From JBMYRH01 sp049602155 (GTDB lineage: Bacteria > Myxococcota_A > UBA9042 > PHBI01 > JBMYRH01): 64,000 nucleotides of DNA. A program made the position numbers and the translations under genes. Below are positions 9,394 through 18,612 of this stretch, one piece after another. Positions within the stretch are counted from its first letter, which is position 1; every line of letters starts with the position of its first letter. The notes under the pieces were generated by a model. It searched no databases and had not been told where the DNA came from. It was given only the letters and a program-made list of their open reading frames with translations. The stretch is from the NCBI GenBank assembly GCA_049602155.1, contig JBMYRH010000007.1:212983-276982 (forward strand). Direction: 5' to 3'.

Positions 9394-9721
9394 GTCTCGG
9401 GCTCTGGTCAGAGAGGCGCTTGGCACCGATGGTCACGAGTGGCCTAAGCTTCGACAGCGTCTTCGGCCCGATGCCCTTCACCTGAACCAGGTCATCCACC
9501 CGTTTAAAGGGCCCGTTCTTACTTCGATAAGAGATGATCGCCCCAGCTTTCGCTGGCCCGATGCCAGGCAACGTCTGGAGTTGTCCAGAGGTCGCCGTAT
9601 TGAGATTCACTGGGCTCCCCATCTCTTTTGAGAAGGCGAAACTCCCAGATGCCAACACTAAGCTCGCCACAAACCACCCGATTAGCAGGCGGCGTAGCGC
9701 GGTCTTTTCAGAACGCATCAT
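9383..9721 (-). CDS. ComEA-like helix-hairpin-helix DNA-binding protein
   Basis: A 112-residue exported protein with a signal or anchor helix (about 10-30, RLLIGWFVASLVLASGSFAF) followed by a tandem helix-hairpin-helix domain with the ComEA signature VNLNTATSGQLQTLPGIGP and a second hairpin VKGIGPKTLSKLRPL. The family binds double-stranded DNA at the cell surface during natural transformation. The gene end overlaps the start of the metallo-beta-lactamase/HhH gene, which carries a very similar HhH tail. The two HhH regions share LPGIGP, RPLVT and other residues, so one probably arose by duplication. The short basic C-terminus lies in the overlap. Whether it acts in transformation here is not shown by the window; no pilus genes adjoin it. 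Confidence 0.8.
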   Translation of the reverse strand: MMRSEKTALRRLLIGWFVASLVLASGSFAFSKEMGSPVNLNTATSGQLQTLPGIGPAKAGAIISYRSKNGPFKRVDDLVQVKGIGPKTLSKLRPLVTIGAKRLSDQSPRRAR

Positions 9722-9810
9722 GTGTCGATGTTCCTTGCCCGTTTATGCGGTCCCAGGCGCTGTGCACTCGGACCGCGAACCGTGAGGATATCAGAAGCCG
9801 TCCAAGTGAC

Positions 9811-10176
9811 CTACTCAACCGCAACAAACTTCTGTTCCAGCCGAGCCCGAAGCGCTGAAAGGCGCCGTATATACTGCGCGCGACAGACTTCCGAGGGGAC
9901 CCCACGAGACAAGACCATCCCCTCCCGGAGCTGTGCATCATGAGACCAGGCCATGTCCTCCGGCCCAGGTCCGACCAGCAATGCGAGGCCCGAGTCGATC
10001 TGATCCACCACCTGGACTGGCGCTCGGCACACCACAGCCTGATAGCGGCCACACCCAATGAAGGCCGAGCCCCAGGTCGCACACACGAGCACCACCCCCA
10101 ACCAGCAGCGGCTCTTGGTGCGCCGCTCTCTTGTCAGCGACCCGCTCGTTGCACGTCTCCCTCTCTTGCTCCACAT
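9811..10176 (-). CDS. Small putative lipoprotein, unknown function
   Basis: A 121-residue protein not recognised as any family. The start at 10176 is supported by a strong GGGAGG six bases upstream. A very basic N-terminus of about 25 residues (many Arg/Lys) precedes a hydrophobic segment (WLGVVLVCATWGSAF) ending in a possible lipobox FIGC, followed by a Cys-containing region (VVCRAP) and an Arg/Leu-rich helix near the end. Several other frames are open here, so the call rests on the ribosome site and the signal peptide. It lies between the L,D-transpeptidase gene upstream and comEA-like gene downstream on the same strand, with about 90 bases to the latter. Confidence 0.55.
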   Translation of the reverse strand: MWSKRGRRATSGSLTRERRTKSRCWLGVVLVCATWGSAFIGCGRYQAVVCRAPVQVVDQIDSGLALLVGPGPEDMAWSHDAQLREGMVLSRGVPSEVCRAQYIRRLSALRARLEQKFVAVE

Positions 10177-10299
10177 CTGAGCCTCCCTGCCGACAGAGGA
10201 CGAGGGCAAGGGTCATGCCAGACAGCATCTCCTTTAAGAGCCCAGGGTTAGGGGCGTGATTCTGAACACCACTGTCGCGGTGAGACAGGTTCTGAGGCA

Positions 10300-12009
10300 C
10301 TACCGTCGGGCGACCTGAGCGTCTCTTCGATAGACGTCAGCGAAGAAATTAACGCGCCCATCCGAATTGACCCTGGCGGTCAAGTAGTCCACCACCAGCC
10401 AGACAGGCCGCTTCATGGAGAAGCTGGTCCGTTTATAGTGAGACATGACTTTGGCGGCCTCGACGTCAGGCCACGCGCCGTCGCGGGTCAGGAGGAGCTC
10501 CGCGAGGACGAGCGGCTTGTGGACCCTGACGCACCCATGGCTGAACGCACGTCGTGTATGGCGAAACTTCTTCTTCTGGGGCGTGTCGTGGAGGAACACA
10601 GACCACCTATTCTCGAAGAGAAACTTCACCTTCCCAAGGGCGTTCCCTGGCCCCGGTCGCCGTCGAACCCAGACGCGCCCCTTGCCCTCTTCGCCGAAGA
10701 CCTCATAACCACGCGCCTCCCAATAGGTCGGGAGAGGTTTGTCATCCGCTGGAGGCTCAACAAGCTCTGCCAACTGAGCCTCCTCAAACTTCTCAGCGCT
10801 CACCAGGAGCTCTTCCTCATAGATACGGTTCGGGACCGTCCAGAAAGGGTTGTAAACGATCGTCCGAATCGCCGAGGTCAACACGGGAGTGGCGTTCACC
10901 ATGAAGCCACGCTTCTTTCGGGTGTTACCGATGACGATCTTGAACTCATGGAGGCGCTCAGCGCCGTCCCACACTTCGCCTCTGTACTCGGGCAGGTTGA
11001 CGAAGATCGCGTAGGGGAAGTGGCGAATGTCCGAGTGACGCCAGCGGGCGAGGTTCAACTCCAAGGTCGCTAAACGCTCGGTCAGCGGCACCTTCAGGGC
11101 AGAGATCAGCGCCTTATCTAAGAGGTAGCGCGCCTTGCGTTTCGGTCTAAGTTGATAGGCGGCCCGCGCGCGCCGGAGCGCGTCGGTGAGCGCCTCATCC
11201 CATACGTCGCCCTGCCCGGCTCCCAGCGGGTCTTCCTGCGCGAGGCGCGCCCTCAGCCCTGGGATCCCGGGGTGCGACTTCCCAGGGCGCGCCCTGCGTA
11301 CGCGCTCGGCCAGGGGGAGAAAGCCCGACGACTCCAGCCCGCGGTAGTGAGCGAACGCCGCGATGAGATCGTCGTACCCAGCCATTGGGGGCAACAGCGT
11401 CGCGGCCAAGCCCGCTGTGTCCGACCAGATCGTGAGGGCCGTGAGGAGTCGCCACGCCATGGCCCGGGGGTCTTCTGGCCCGTGGCCACGGGTGGCGCCG
11501 AGGAGACGAGCAGATTCAAGCCAAAGCCTGGCGATAATGTGGTCCGCCTCGACGAGCCGCGCGACGTGCGCATCGTCGGCCGAGGCATCTCCCCTCCAGT
11601 CGCCAAAAGACACGATGAGCATCTTGAGGGTCTCTAGCCTCCTCAACCCGCTGCGCATTGCGCCATCGAGGCCAACCCCATGCTGCGGGAGCCCCTGCAC
11701 CACAGTGATGACGAGGTCCCCCCTCGCGTCCCACTGTCCCTCCGATGAGAAGGCGGGGCGTTCACCGGCAGCGTGCTGCAGTTGCCGCAAACGGGCCCGC
11801 AGCTCTGGCTCAAGCTCAGCCTTCTCCGACTTGGACTCCCACAGGTTCAATGCCTGCGTAAAAGACGGCGCCATAGGCAAATGGGGCTCTGGCGTCACCT
11901 CAGGAGCCACCGGCGGTAGTGTTAAAGTCGCCCGCTGAACCGGCCCCTGCTCACACCCGAAGCCGAGTAGCGCCATAGCTACTGCCATCAAGAGAGCACA
12001 TCGACTCAT
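10300..12009 (-). CDS. L,D-transpeptidase (YkuD/YcbB type) lipoprotein
   Basis: Predicted periplasmic L,D-transpeptidase of 569 residues that would form 3-3 peptidoglycan crosslinks or attach proteins to peptidoglycan. It has a lipoprotein signal (ALLGFGC), a long helical N-terminal region that resembles the scaffold region of YcbB-type enzymes, and a YkuD catalytic domain in the last third. Typical motifs are IFVNLPEYRG, the VGxT-like IVIGNTRKKRGF, HDTPQKKKF and the catalytic SHGCVRV at about 490-496 with the active Cys at about 493. The start at 12009 makes an ATGA overlap with the upstream M48 protease gene, so the two are translationally coupled and may act together on the envelope. The longer frame to 12108 only overlaps the protease and is not needed. 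Confidence 0.9.
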   Translation of the reverse strand: MSRCALLMAVAMALLGFGCEQGPVQRATLTLPPVAPEVTPEPHLPMAPSFTQALNLWESKSEKAELEPELRARLRQLQHAAGERPAFSSEGQWDARGDLVITVVQGLPQHGVGLDGAMRSGLRRLETLKMLIVSFGDWRGDASADDAHVARLVEADHIIARLWLESARLLGATRGHGPEDPRAMAWRLLTALTIWSDTAGLAATLLPPMAGYDDLIAAFAHYRGLESSGFLPLAERVRRARPGKSHPGIPGLRARLAQEDPLGAGQGDVWDEALTDALRRARAAYQLRPKRKARYLLDKALISALKVPLTERLATLELNLARWRHSDIRHFPYAIFVNLPEYRGEVWDGAERLHEFKIVIGNTRKKRGFMVNATPVLTSAIRTIVYNPFWTVPNRIYEEELLVSAEKFEEAQLAELVEPPADDKPLPTYWEARGYEVFGEEGKGRVWVRRRPGPGNALGKVKFLFENRWSVFLHDTPQKKKFRHTRRAFSHGCVRVHKPLVLAELLLTRDGAWPDVEAAKVMSHYKRTSFSMKRPVWLVVDYLTARVNSDGRVNFFADVYRRDAQVARR

Positions 12010-12992
12010 GAGCGCTCTGACGACTCCAGCACCGGCCGATAGTCGCCTGCGAGCACCTGAAAGAATGCCTCGCCATTGGCCCATTTGAGCAAGTGATGCA
12101 CCCGCCACGCTGGGAGTGGATGACTCCGCGCCGTGGTGTCGAGCATGTCCATCACGGTCACGAGGAGATCGTTGTCACGCAGCGCCTCGGCCTGATGGGC
12201 CTGCTCGATAAACGCTCCGACGTCGAGGTCGTCGATAAAGCGGGACGAGCCGCCGGCGAGGAGCATGTGCGCGCGCACCGCAGTCTCTAACGAGCCCGTC
12301 GCGACGAGCTCGCCTCGGTCCGCAGACAATTCGGCGTATTGGTACCAGCGCATCAACGCCAACTTGATCGGGGTGACCAGCAAGCTGCCCAGCCCCATGA
12401 ACTTGTCGAGCACCCCGAGCCCCCCCTGGATGATCATCAGCGCCATGGTCCGGTAGAGCACATGGCCCAGCTTCACGTGGGTCAATTCGTGTCCCAAGAC
12501 ACCCAAGATTTCACGTTCTTCCATCGTATCGAGCAGCCCGGTCGTGACCACAATGAGCGGCTCGCCAGCGCCCATCGCGTACGCGTTCAGGGCTGGTGAC
12601 TGGCTGATGTAGAGCGGGGGAGGATCGACGTCCAAGCGCCCAGCGGCCTCCAAGTAGAGCCCGAGCAACCGCGGCGCCTGGCGTTCACTGACCTGGACAG
12701 CGCTCGCCAGGAGCTGAAAGCGCGCCAACTTGTCCACGGTCGAGCTCATCACGGTCGACAAGAGCTTGTCTGCATAGGGGATGGCCTGGAGCTTCTCCAA
12801 CGCTTCACGGTCCCACGGGTGCGCCAAGGCTGATGCGTCAAGGTCAGGCAACGGCTCGCCCGCGACGCGCAACAGCATCGTTTTACAGGCGCCACAGCGC
12901 GGCTGAGTCAGATCCTTGAGAGCACGCTCGATCGGGAAGCGGTTAGTGGCACCACAAGCGCGGCATGCAATCTCGACGGAGTCCTTCGACAT
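12006..12992 (-). CDS. M48-family metallopeptidase with N-terminal zinc ribbon
   Basis: A 328-residue zinc metallopeptidase of the M48 (HtpX/Ste24-like) group. The active-site motif LGHELTH is at about 167-172 (His168, Glu169, His172), and the third zinc ligand Glu is likely in ELSADRGEL. An N-terminal zinc ribbon is formed by Cys10, Cys13, Cys33 and Cys36, an addition typical of some cytoplasmic or membrane-associated M48 proteins. A hydrophobic stretch follows the HELTH motif (MALMIIQGGLGVL), which could associate with the membrane. A good ribosome site (GAGAGGTC) precedes the ATG at 12992. It overlaps the L,D-transpeptidase by four bases; a joint role in envelope maintenance is inference. 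Confidence 0.9.
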   Translation of the reverse strand: MSKDSVEIACRACGATNRFPIERALKDLTQPRCGACKTMLLRVAGEPLPDLDASALAHPWDREALEKLQAIPYADKLLSTVMSSTVDKLARFQLLASAVQVSERQAPRLLGLYLEAAGRLDVDPPPLYISQSPALNAYAMGAGEPLIVVTTGLLDTMEEREILGVLGHELTHVKLGHVLYRTMALMIIQGGLGVLDKFMGLGSLLVTPIKLALMRWYQYAELSADRGELVATGSLETAVRAHMLLAGGSSRFIDDLDVGAFIEQAHQAEALRDNDLLVTVMDMLDTTARSHPLPAWRVHHLLKWANGEAFFQVLAGDYRPVLESSERS

Positions 12993-13022
12993 GACCTCTC
13001 CCAGACGGTGTGTCCGCCCCTC

Positions 13023-16000
13023 TTATTCCAGGTACCCTTGGAACAATGTGTGACCACTGGTGTGCTCAAGCGACTCGATGACCGGAGTGATCATCGTACC
13101 AAGCGGGACGATGGGCGTCAGGGCCCCGAGATCGATCTCCGGCACCTTGATCGTGAAGATCGGCTCTTGGGTCAGGCTGTCGAGGGTATCACCGAGCAAC
13201 TGAGTCTGAATCAGCTCCTCAAGGACGTCCTCACTGCCGATGAAGAACTCCGGGACGTACTCCCAATGAAAGGAGATGTCGGCGATCTCATGCAGCATGA
13301 TGCCGATCGCTTTGCCGTCATCGGTGTCGACCAACGCAAACTCGGCGGTGATCTCCGTCGAGATATAAGCACCTAGCGCGCCATCATCTCCAAAGAGGGG
13401 GGAGTCGATGGTCATGTCGATGAAGACATCTCCCATCTGTACGGTGACCAACCCTTCGTCTTCGCACCCGTTCAGGATAGGGGGCAGCAGCAGGGTGGCG
13501 TTCAGCGTCAACCCATCGACAGGGAGGGGCAGCCCTTCACCATCACCGAGGATGCCCGCCGTCTCAGCCTCATCCAAGCTCACATTCATGGCGCCCGAGT
13601 ACCACATGGCGGTCACCGCCTGGTTAACGAAGTCATCGTAGAGCGCGCCCTCAAACGCAGCCTCTCCAGGCAGCTCATAGTTAGCTGTATAGCCCTTGAG
13701 GCATGTGCCGCGAGAGATGGCACCGTGGATCACTTGAGGCACTTGTTTGGCAGTAGTAATCCGTGAGGCGAGCCCGACGCGGCCTCCGTCTGGTTTGAAA
13801 TTCATGTTCCAGATCATGGCCTCAACGGTCATGGAGATCGGCGCCATCCCAGGCAGGATCGGCGACACCTGCACTGTCTCCGTGATGTTCAGGGCGGCGA
13901 TGAGCTGCGACATTGTGTCCCCCAAGAGGCCATCGATCTGACTCTGAAGGGTGTCCTCAATCGTGTCCGCAAAGAGCCCGACGACAAAGTCGATCAACCA
14001 GTCGAAGAGCCAACCCAAGATCCCATCGACGTCGACGTCGATGCCGCCGAGGTTCAGCTGAGCGTTGTTAAGCGCGACCTCCACCTCCCCTTTCCATGCC
14101 GAGAGCGCGAGGTCCGCGGTCATCTGAACTTGGCTGACGTTGACCGAGCCGCTGAAGTCCGGGCAGAGGTCGATCCCCAGGACCTTGCACTCCCCCTTCA
14201 GCTTGAGCCCGACGTAGATGCCGTCGATGTCGACGGTCATGTCGAGGCCCCCCTCCACGGAGTCGAGGCCGATGTGGGGAGCGCCCATGTTCACTCCGCC
14301 GATCTGCAGCTCGTATCCGGCGCCGATGTCGACCCCGCCAGGCAGCATCCCCCCCAAGTCCATGCCCACCAACACGCTCTCCATGATGGTCGCCAAGTCA
14401 TCGGGGCTCGAAGGGTCGTGCACACCGTCATCGATGAAGGCCTCATCCATCCACCCCTTCACGGCGTCCGGGACCAGCTCTGGGTTCGGATCCATCGGGT
14501 GATACTTCTCGGCGAAGTAAAACGACTGGGTGATCGTCGACAGCTGATCTTCTCCGTCCAGGACCTCCACAACGATGATGTTGAGCCCCCATACGGGCAC
14601 GAGGATCGTGGACCACTCGCCCGACGCGTCGAGGGTCGTCGATTGACCGTTGACCGTCACGCTCTGGACGCCCGTGATCTCGTCCGCCGCGATGCCCTTG
14701 ACGGTGACGCTAGGCTTCGAGCTGACGATGGTCGCTCCGCGTAAGGGATGGGTCACCGTAACCGAGGGAGGTGAACCGTCGATGGGGATCTCGATGGTGT
14801 CCGAGACCTCCGGGTCCTCCTCCAAGCGCGCCGTCACGGTCCACGTGCCGTCTTCCATAAAGAGGATCGCCGTGGGCTCGGGCATGTGATGCGCGACGTC
14901 GCCCGGGCCGACTTCGACAGGCGATACTGGTGTATCGGGCACGTGATTATCAAAAGCGTCTTTTGGCTGAATCACGAGCTGGATGAGCTCGTAGGTAGCG
15001 AAGTAAGGTTTGGGAGGCTGCAGCCCGATGGACAACGACACAGGCGGACCGGGGACGACCTCGAGGAGCGCGGACTCCAAGACATAGGCCGACCACTCAC
15101 CGAGATCTCCAGGCACGCAGCGGATGACGTAAGTCCCCGCCACGTGACTCGTGACGGCCATCCCGACCACGGCGACATGGTCGAGTGGCGCGACGCTGAA
15201 GAGGAAGTCCGGGATCTCGTTGCCATACTGATCCTGTGCCTGACAGGTCAGGCCAGCGCTGTCCCCAGCCTCGATGAGATCGTGCTCCAGGGTCGTCACC
15301 AAGGTATGCGGGAGGCCGTGCATTACCGTGAGCAGCGCAGGCGTGGTGTCGTGAGATCCGTCGGGCTGTGCACAAGCGACCTCGTAACCTCCCTGAGTCA
15401 GCCCCGTCACTGTGAGTCCCGTCACATCTACACCGTCCACTGTGCCGGCTGTATCGGCCTTCGGGGTCACGATGAGGCTCCACCCCTCTGTCACCGAATT
15501 GCCCGAATCATCCACGCCCGTGCACAACACGGTCGCGTCGTCGCCGGCGGTCAACATCGCGGGGGACAGCTCTGTCTCAATCTCGACGGCAGCGGCTGGC
15601 GAAATCTGTAGGATTGCGGGGGTTGGATCCGTCCACCCGGTGGCGTCGATCTCACACGTGATCCCGTAGACCCCTGCGAAGGTCACCGTCAGGAGATCTC
15701 CGTCGATCTGCACACCCGCCTCAGAGCCGTCCGGCTGGGAGACGATCCGCCATGACGTGGCTGGCGGCTCTTGGCCATCAGCCAACCCTCCGACCGTGCA
15801 GTAGATCTGAACCACCTCACCCGCCGTCGGGGCATCATCGCTCAACCCCGCGTCGACCGTGAGCGCTTCGAGCGGCGTCATCGCCGGCGCGCTCGGTCCG
15901 TCACCCGTGATCGGGCTCGACGGGGCGTCAGACTCGCTGATTACGGTGCCTGAGGAGTCGTCGGGCGAGGCAGCAATCAGCTCCTCACCCTCCCCTGGCT

Positions 16001-16079
16001 GCACCTCAGCGCAGCCCACCATCAGCCCCACGCCGAGGGCAGTAAGGTTCAACCAGAAGATGCAGGTCGACGAACGCAT
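13023..16079 (-). CDS. Large lipoprotein with Ig-like repeats and TULIP/BPI-like C-terminal region
   Basis: A 1018-residue predicted lipoprotein (lipobox LMVGC; start supported by GGGAG). After a short acidic linker, residues about 70-420 contain repeated beta-sandwich-like segments each with paired Cys (for example VQIYCTVGG...GITCEID and VLCTGVDDSG...EVACAQ), then a further Ig-like unit with PPSVTVTHPLRGATIVSSKP (about 440-510). The rest (about 520-1018) is rich in Gly, Asp and hydrophobic alternation, with an amphipathic helical stretch near 695-740 (GWLFDWLIDFVVGLFADTIE), and looks like a BPI/TULIP lipid-transfer-type domain. That fold call is tentative. It stands alone between the M48 gene and the helicase. 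A role in binding or moving lipids at the outer membrane would follow if the fold is right. Confidence 0.75.
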   Translation of the reverse strand: MRSSTCIFWLNLTALGVGLMVGCAEVQPGEGEELIAASPDDSSGTVISESDAPSSPITGDGPSAPAMTPLEALTVDAGLSDDAPTAGEVVQIYCTVGGLADGQEPPATSWRIVSQPDGSEAGVQIDGDLLTVTFAGVYGITCEIDATGWTDPTPAILQISPAAAVEIETELSPAMLTAGDDATVLCTGVDDSGNSVTEGWSLIVTPKADTAGTVDGVDVTGLTVTGLTQGGYEVACAQPDGSHDTTPALLTVMHGLPHTLVTTLEHDLIEAGDSAGLTCQAQDQYGNEIPDFLFSVAPLDHVAVVGMAVTSHVAGTYVIRCVPGDLGEWSAYVLESALLEVVPGPPVSLSIGLQPPKPYFATYELIQLVIQPKDAFDNHVPDTPVSPVEVGPGDVAHHMPEPTAILFMEDGTWTVTARLEEDPEVSDTIEIPIDGSPPSVTVTHPLRGATIVSSKPSVTVKGIAADEITGVQSVTVNGQSTTLDASGEWSTILVPVWGLNIIVVEVLDGEDQLSTITQSFYFAEKYHPMDPNPELVPDAVKGWMDEAFIDDGVHDPSSPDDLATIMESVLVGMDLGGMLPGGVDIGAGYELQIGGVNMGAPHIGLDSVEGGLDMTVDIDGIYVGLKLKGECKVLGIDLCPDFSGSVNVSQVQMTADLALSAWKGEVEVALNNAQLNLGGIDVDVDGILGWLFDWLIDFVVGLFADTIEDTLQSQIDGLLGDTMSQLIAALNITETVQVSPILPGMAPISMTVEAMIWNMNFKPDGGRVGLASRITTAKQVPQVIHGAISRGTCLKGYTANYELPGEAAFEGALYDDFVNQAVTAMWYSGAMNVSLDEAETAGILGDGEGLPLPVDGLTLNATLLLPPILNGCEDEGLVTVQMGDVFIDMTIDSPLFGDDGALGAYISTEITAEFALVDTDDGKAIGIMLHEIADISFHWEYVPEFFIGSEDVLEELIQTQLLGDTLDSLTQEPIFTIKVPEIDLGALTPIVPLGTMITPVIESLEHTSGHTLFQGYLE

Positions 16080-16180
16080 GGAGGCTCCCGGGAGAGTTCG
16101 GGGGATGATAGCGCTGGCGACCGCTAGCGCACAACGGATGAGCCGTGGACACGGGCGCCGCGCGTGCTATGACACCCAGG

Positions 16181-18199
16181 ATGAGCTCGCTACTCGACAG
16201 CTTGAATCCACAGCAGAGGCGCGCCGTGGAGCACCAAGGCGGCCCGCTGCTGGTCCTCGCTGGCGCGGGCAGCGGCAAGACCCGTGTCATCACGGTGCGC
16301 ATCGCTCACCTCATCAACGAGGGGATCGCCCCTGAGCACATCCTGGCCCTGACCTTCACGAACAAGGCCGCCAAAGAGATGGCCGAGCGCGTGGCCGAGC
16401 TGGTGGGCCGTGAGACCGCCAAGAAGCTCACGATTGGCACCTTCCACTCCCTCGGCCTGCGTATCGTAGAGGCCGAGGCCGGGCGCCTTGGGCTGCCAAA
16501 GCCCATCACGCTGCTGGACGCAGGTGACCAAGCGGTCGCGGTCCGCCGATGCCTCAAAGAGGTCGGCCTCGACCCCAAGCGGCACAATCCGCAGGTGTTC
16601 TTGGGGGCGATCTCCCAAGCACGCAACGCTGGCATCACCCCCGACCAGATGGCTGAGGCGGGTGGTCAGCGGTTCACAGCGGCTGTCTATCGCGCCTACT
16701 TGGCCTGGCTCAAAGGTCATCACGCGGTCGACTTCGACGACCTGATCCTGAGACCTGTACAGCTCCTGAAGACTGACACCGAGGTCCGAGATCGACTCCG
16801 CGCACGCTTCCACACCATCCTCGTCGACGAGTATCAAGACACCAACCAGGTGCAGTTAGAGTTGGTGCGGGAGTTGGCTGACATCCACCGCAGCCTCTGC
16901 GTCGTCGGCGACGACGACCAGAGCATCTACGGCTGGCGGGGCGCCTGCATTGACAACATCCTGGCCTTCGAGCGGCACTTTGCTGACGCCACGACGATCG
17001 CGCTCGAACAAAACTACCGCTCCACAGGCCACGTCCTAGCGTGCGCGAACGCGGTGATCCGAAAGAACACGCAGCGCAAGGCTAAGAAGCTCTGGACCGC
17101 CAGCGGTGATGGCACGCTCTCCCGTGTCGTCGCATGCAAAGATCCAAGCGGCGAGGCCTCCTATGTCGCCGCCGAGATCGATCGGATGCGCTCTCAGGGT
17201 CGCTACACCCCCGGTGACGTCGGCGTGCTCTTTAGGGCCGGCACGCAAGCGCGGGCCTTCGAGAAGGCCTTCCGACTCGCAGGCATCCCCTATCGCGTGG
17301 TCGGTGCCTACGAGTTCTTCAAGCGCAAGGAGATCAAAGACGTCTTGTCGTACTTGCGGGTCATCCATAACCCACGCGACCGGAGCGCCTTCGTCCGCAT
17401 CGTCAATTTCCCCCAGCGTGGGCTCGGACCCAAGGCGGTCGAAGGGCTCCTCGACTTCGCGACGCGAGAGAACATCAACCCCATCGAGGCCGCCGAACGC
17501 GCCACAGAGCTGACCGGGCTCCGGAAGGGTCAAATCGAAGCGTACACGGACTTAGCTGCCCTCATCGGGGGCTTGGCCGTGCGCGCCAGGGGCGAGGGTG
17601 GAGGCGATGTTGAGGGCATCACAAACCACCTCTGCGAACGTACCGGGGCAAGAGCTGCGTGGATCCGAGACCCGACCGAGGGGCCTGGCGGTGAATCCCG
17701 GTGGCGCAGCGTCGAGCAGCTCCTCGACCATATGCGCAAGTGGTCGCAAGACAACCCTGACGGCAAGGTCGCGGATTACCTCAAGCAGGTGACGCTGGAC
17801 GCCAGGACAGACGAAGGCGAAGAGGAAGGCAAAGAGGCCGTCGCGCTCATGACCATCCACAGCGCCAAGGGCCTAGAGTGGCCCGTCTGCTTCGTCGTAG
17901 GCTGTCAGGAGGGGCTCTTGCCTCACCAGCGCACCCTCGACGAGGGCGCAGACTTGAGCGAGGAGCGACGCCTCTTCTACGTGGCGATGACCCGCGCTCG
18001 AGAGACGCTCTACCTGACACGCGCACGGCGGCGTAAGACCTTCCGCGGCACCGAGCCTGCCCGCCCGTCTCGCTTCTTGGCCGACTTGCCCGAAGACAGC
18101 ATCGAGAACGTCGACCGAACAACAGGCTCGGTCGAACTGGAGAAGACGGAGACCAAGGCGCGCTTCGCTGAGCTCCTGGACCGTCTAGGTAAAGGCTAG
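16181..18199 (+). CDS. UvrD/PcrA/Rep-type ATP-dependent DNA helicase
   Basis: A superfamily 1A 3'-5' helicase of 672 residues. The conserved motifs run in order: Q-motif LNPQQRRAVEH, Walker A LAGAGSGKTRV, TFTNKAAKEM, LVDEYQDTN (Walker B), VVGDDDQSIYGWRGA, LEQNYRS, LMTIHSAKGLEWPVCFVVG and VAMTRARE. The protein acts in DNA repair and in removing proteins or stalled forks. Length matches the UvrD/PcrA/Rep group. The ATG at 16181 gives the usual N-terminus (MSSLLDSLNP); ATGs at 16145 and 16169 are alternatives. The C-terminal part is shorter than in E. coli UvrD. It is monocistronic and divergent from the TULIP-like lipoprotein (about 100 bases between). Confidence 0.93.
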   Translation: MSSLLDSLNPQQRRAVEHQGGPLLVLAGAGSGKTRVITVRIAHLINEGIAPEHILALTFTNKAAKEMAERVAELVGRETAKKLTIGTFHSLGLRIVEAEAGRLGLPKPITLLDAGDQAVAVRRCLKEVGLDPKRHNPQVFLGAISQARNAGITPDQMAEAGGQRFTAAVYRAYLAWLKGHHAVDFDDLILRPVQLLKTDTEVRDRLRARFHTILVDEYQDTNQVQLELVRELADIHRSLCVVGDDDQSIYGWRGACIDNILAFERHFADATTIALEQNYRSTGHVLACANAVIRKNTQRKAKKLWTASGDGTLSRVVACKDPSGEASYVAAEIDRMRSQGRYTPGDVGVLFRAGTQARAFEKAFRLAGIPYRVVGAYEFFKRKEIKDVLSYLRVIHNPRDRSAFVRIVNFPQRGLGPKAVEGLLDFATRENINPIEAAERATELTGLRKGQIEAYTDLAALIGGLAVRARGEGGGDVEGITNHLCERTGARAAWIRDPTEGPGGESRWRSVEQLLDHMRKWSQDNPDGKVADYLKQVTLDARTDEGEEEGKEAVALMTIHSAKGLEWPVCFVVGCQEGLLPHQRTLDEGADLSEERRLFYVAMTRARETLYLTRARRRKTFRGTEPARPSRFLADLPEDSIENVDRTTGSVELEKTETKARFAELLDRLGKG

Positions 18200-18297
18200 G
18201 CGTCTCCCGCATCAAGCTCATGCAGGGCTTGCCCCACCGCTTTGCGCACCCTCCGAACGCCGACGAGGTCCTCAAGTACCTCCGGCGCCATCAGGCC

Positions 18298-18316
18298 TCA
18301 CACTCCGAGAGTGTGA
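18298..18316. repeat. Perfect 8-bp stem hairpin downstream of helicase gene
   Basis: TCACACTC and GAGTGTGA pair perfectly around the loop CGA, about 100 bases after the helicase stop. No T-tract follows, so it would not be a classic intrinsic terminator. It could be a protein-binding palindrome or an RNA stability element. Confidence 0.4.
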
Positions 18317-18327
18317 AGGGCCGAGGG

Positions 18328-18353
18328 CTTCGAGCGCTCCCTTCGAGCGCTCC
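18328..18353. repeat. 13-bp direct tandem repeat
   Basis: The unit CTTCGAGCGCTCC occurs twice head to tail at 18328-18340 and 18341-18353, each containing the self-complementary core GAGCGCTC. Noncoding context; may be slippage or a double protein-binding site. Confidence 0.5.
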
Positions 18354-18612
18354 ACGACTCTCCCACACGTCTCTTTTCAAGCCCACTGGGTCGACGCGGG
18401 CGCGCGCCGAGTGACCTCGAATCGCCGGAACCGCTCGACCTCGCCCTATGCTTCCCTAGTTGAGGGTGACTCAGTGTAAATCGCGCTACGCTCTCCGCAG
18501 TGGTAACCTCACGCTGCGCCAGAGAGGTGTTCACGGCCTAGCCCTCCGGGTGTTTGGTACCGGGGCGGAGGCAGTTGTTTTTCCAGGGTTCATAAAGGGA
18601 GCAGAGGCGATA

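Larger units (their letters stand above)
18200..18612. other. Gap with hairpin and small tandem repeat, no gene seen
   Basis: About 410 bases between the helicase and the EGF-repeat lipoprotein. Short open frames exist on both strands but none has a ribosome site and a convincing protein. The stretch contains a perfect 8-bp inverted repeat with a 3-base loop at 18298-18316 and a 13-bp tandem duplication at 18328-18353. No T-run follows the hairpin. The promoter of the lipoprotein gene should lie in the last 100-200 bases, but no clear -35/-10 pair was seen. Confidence 0.5.
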
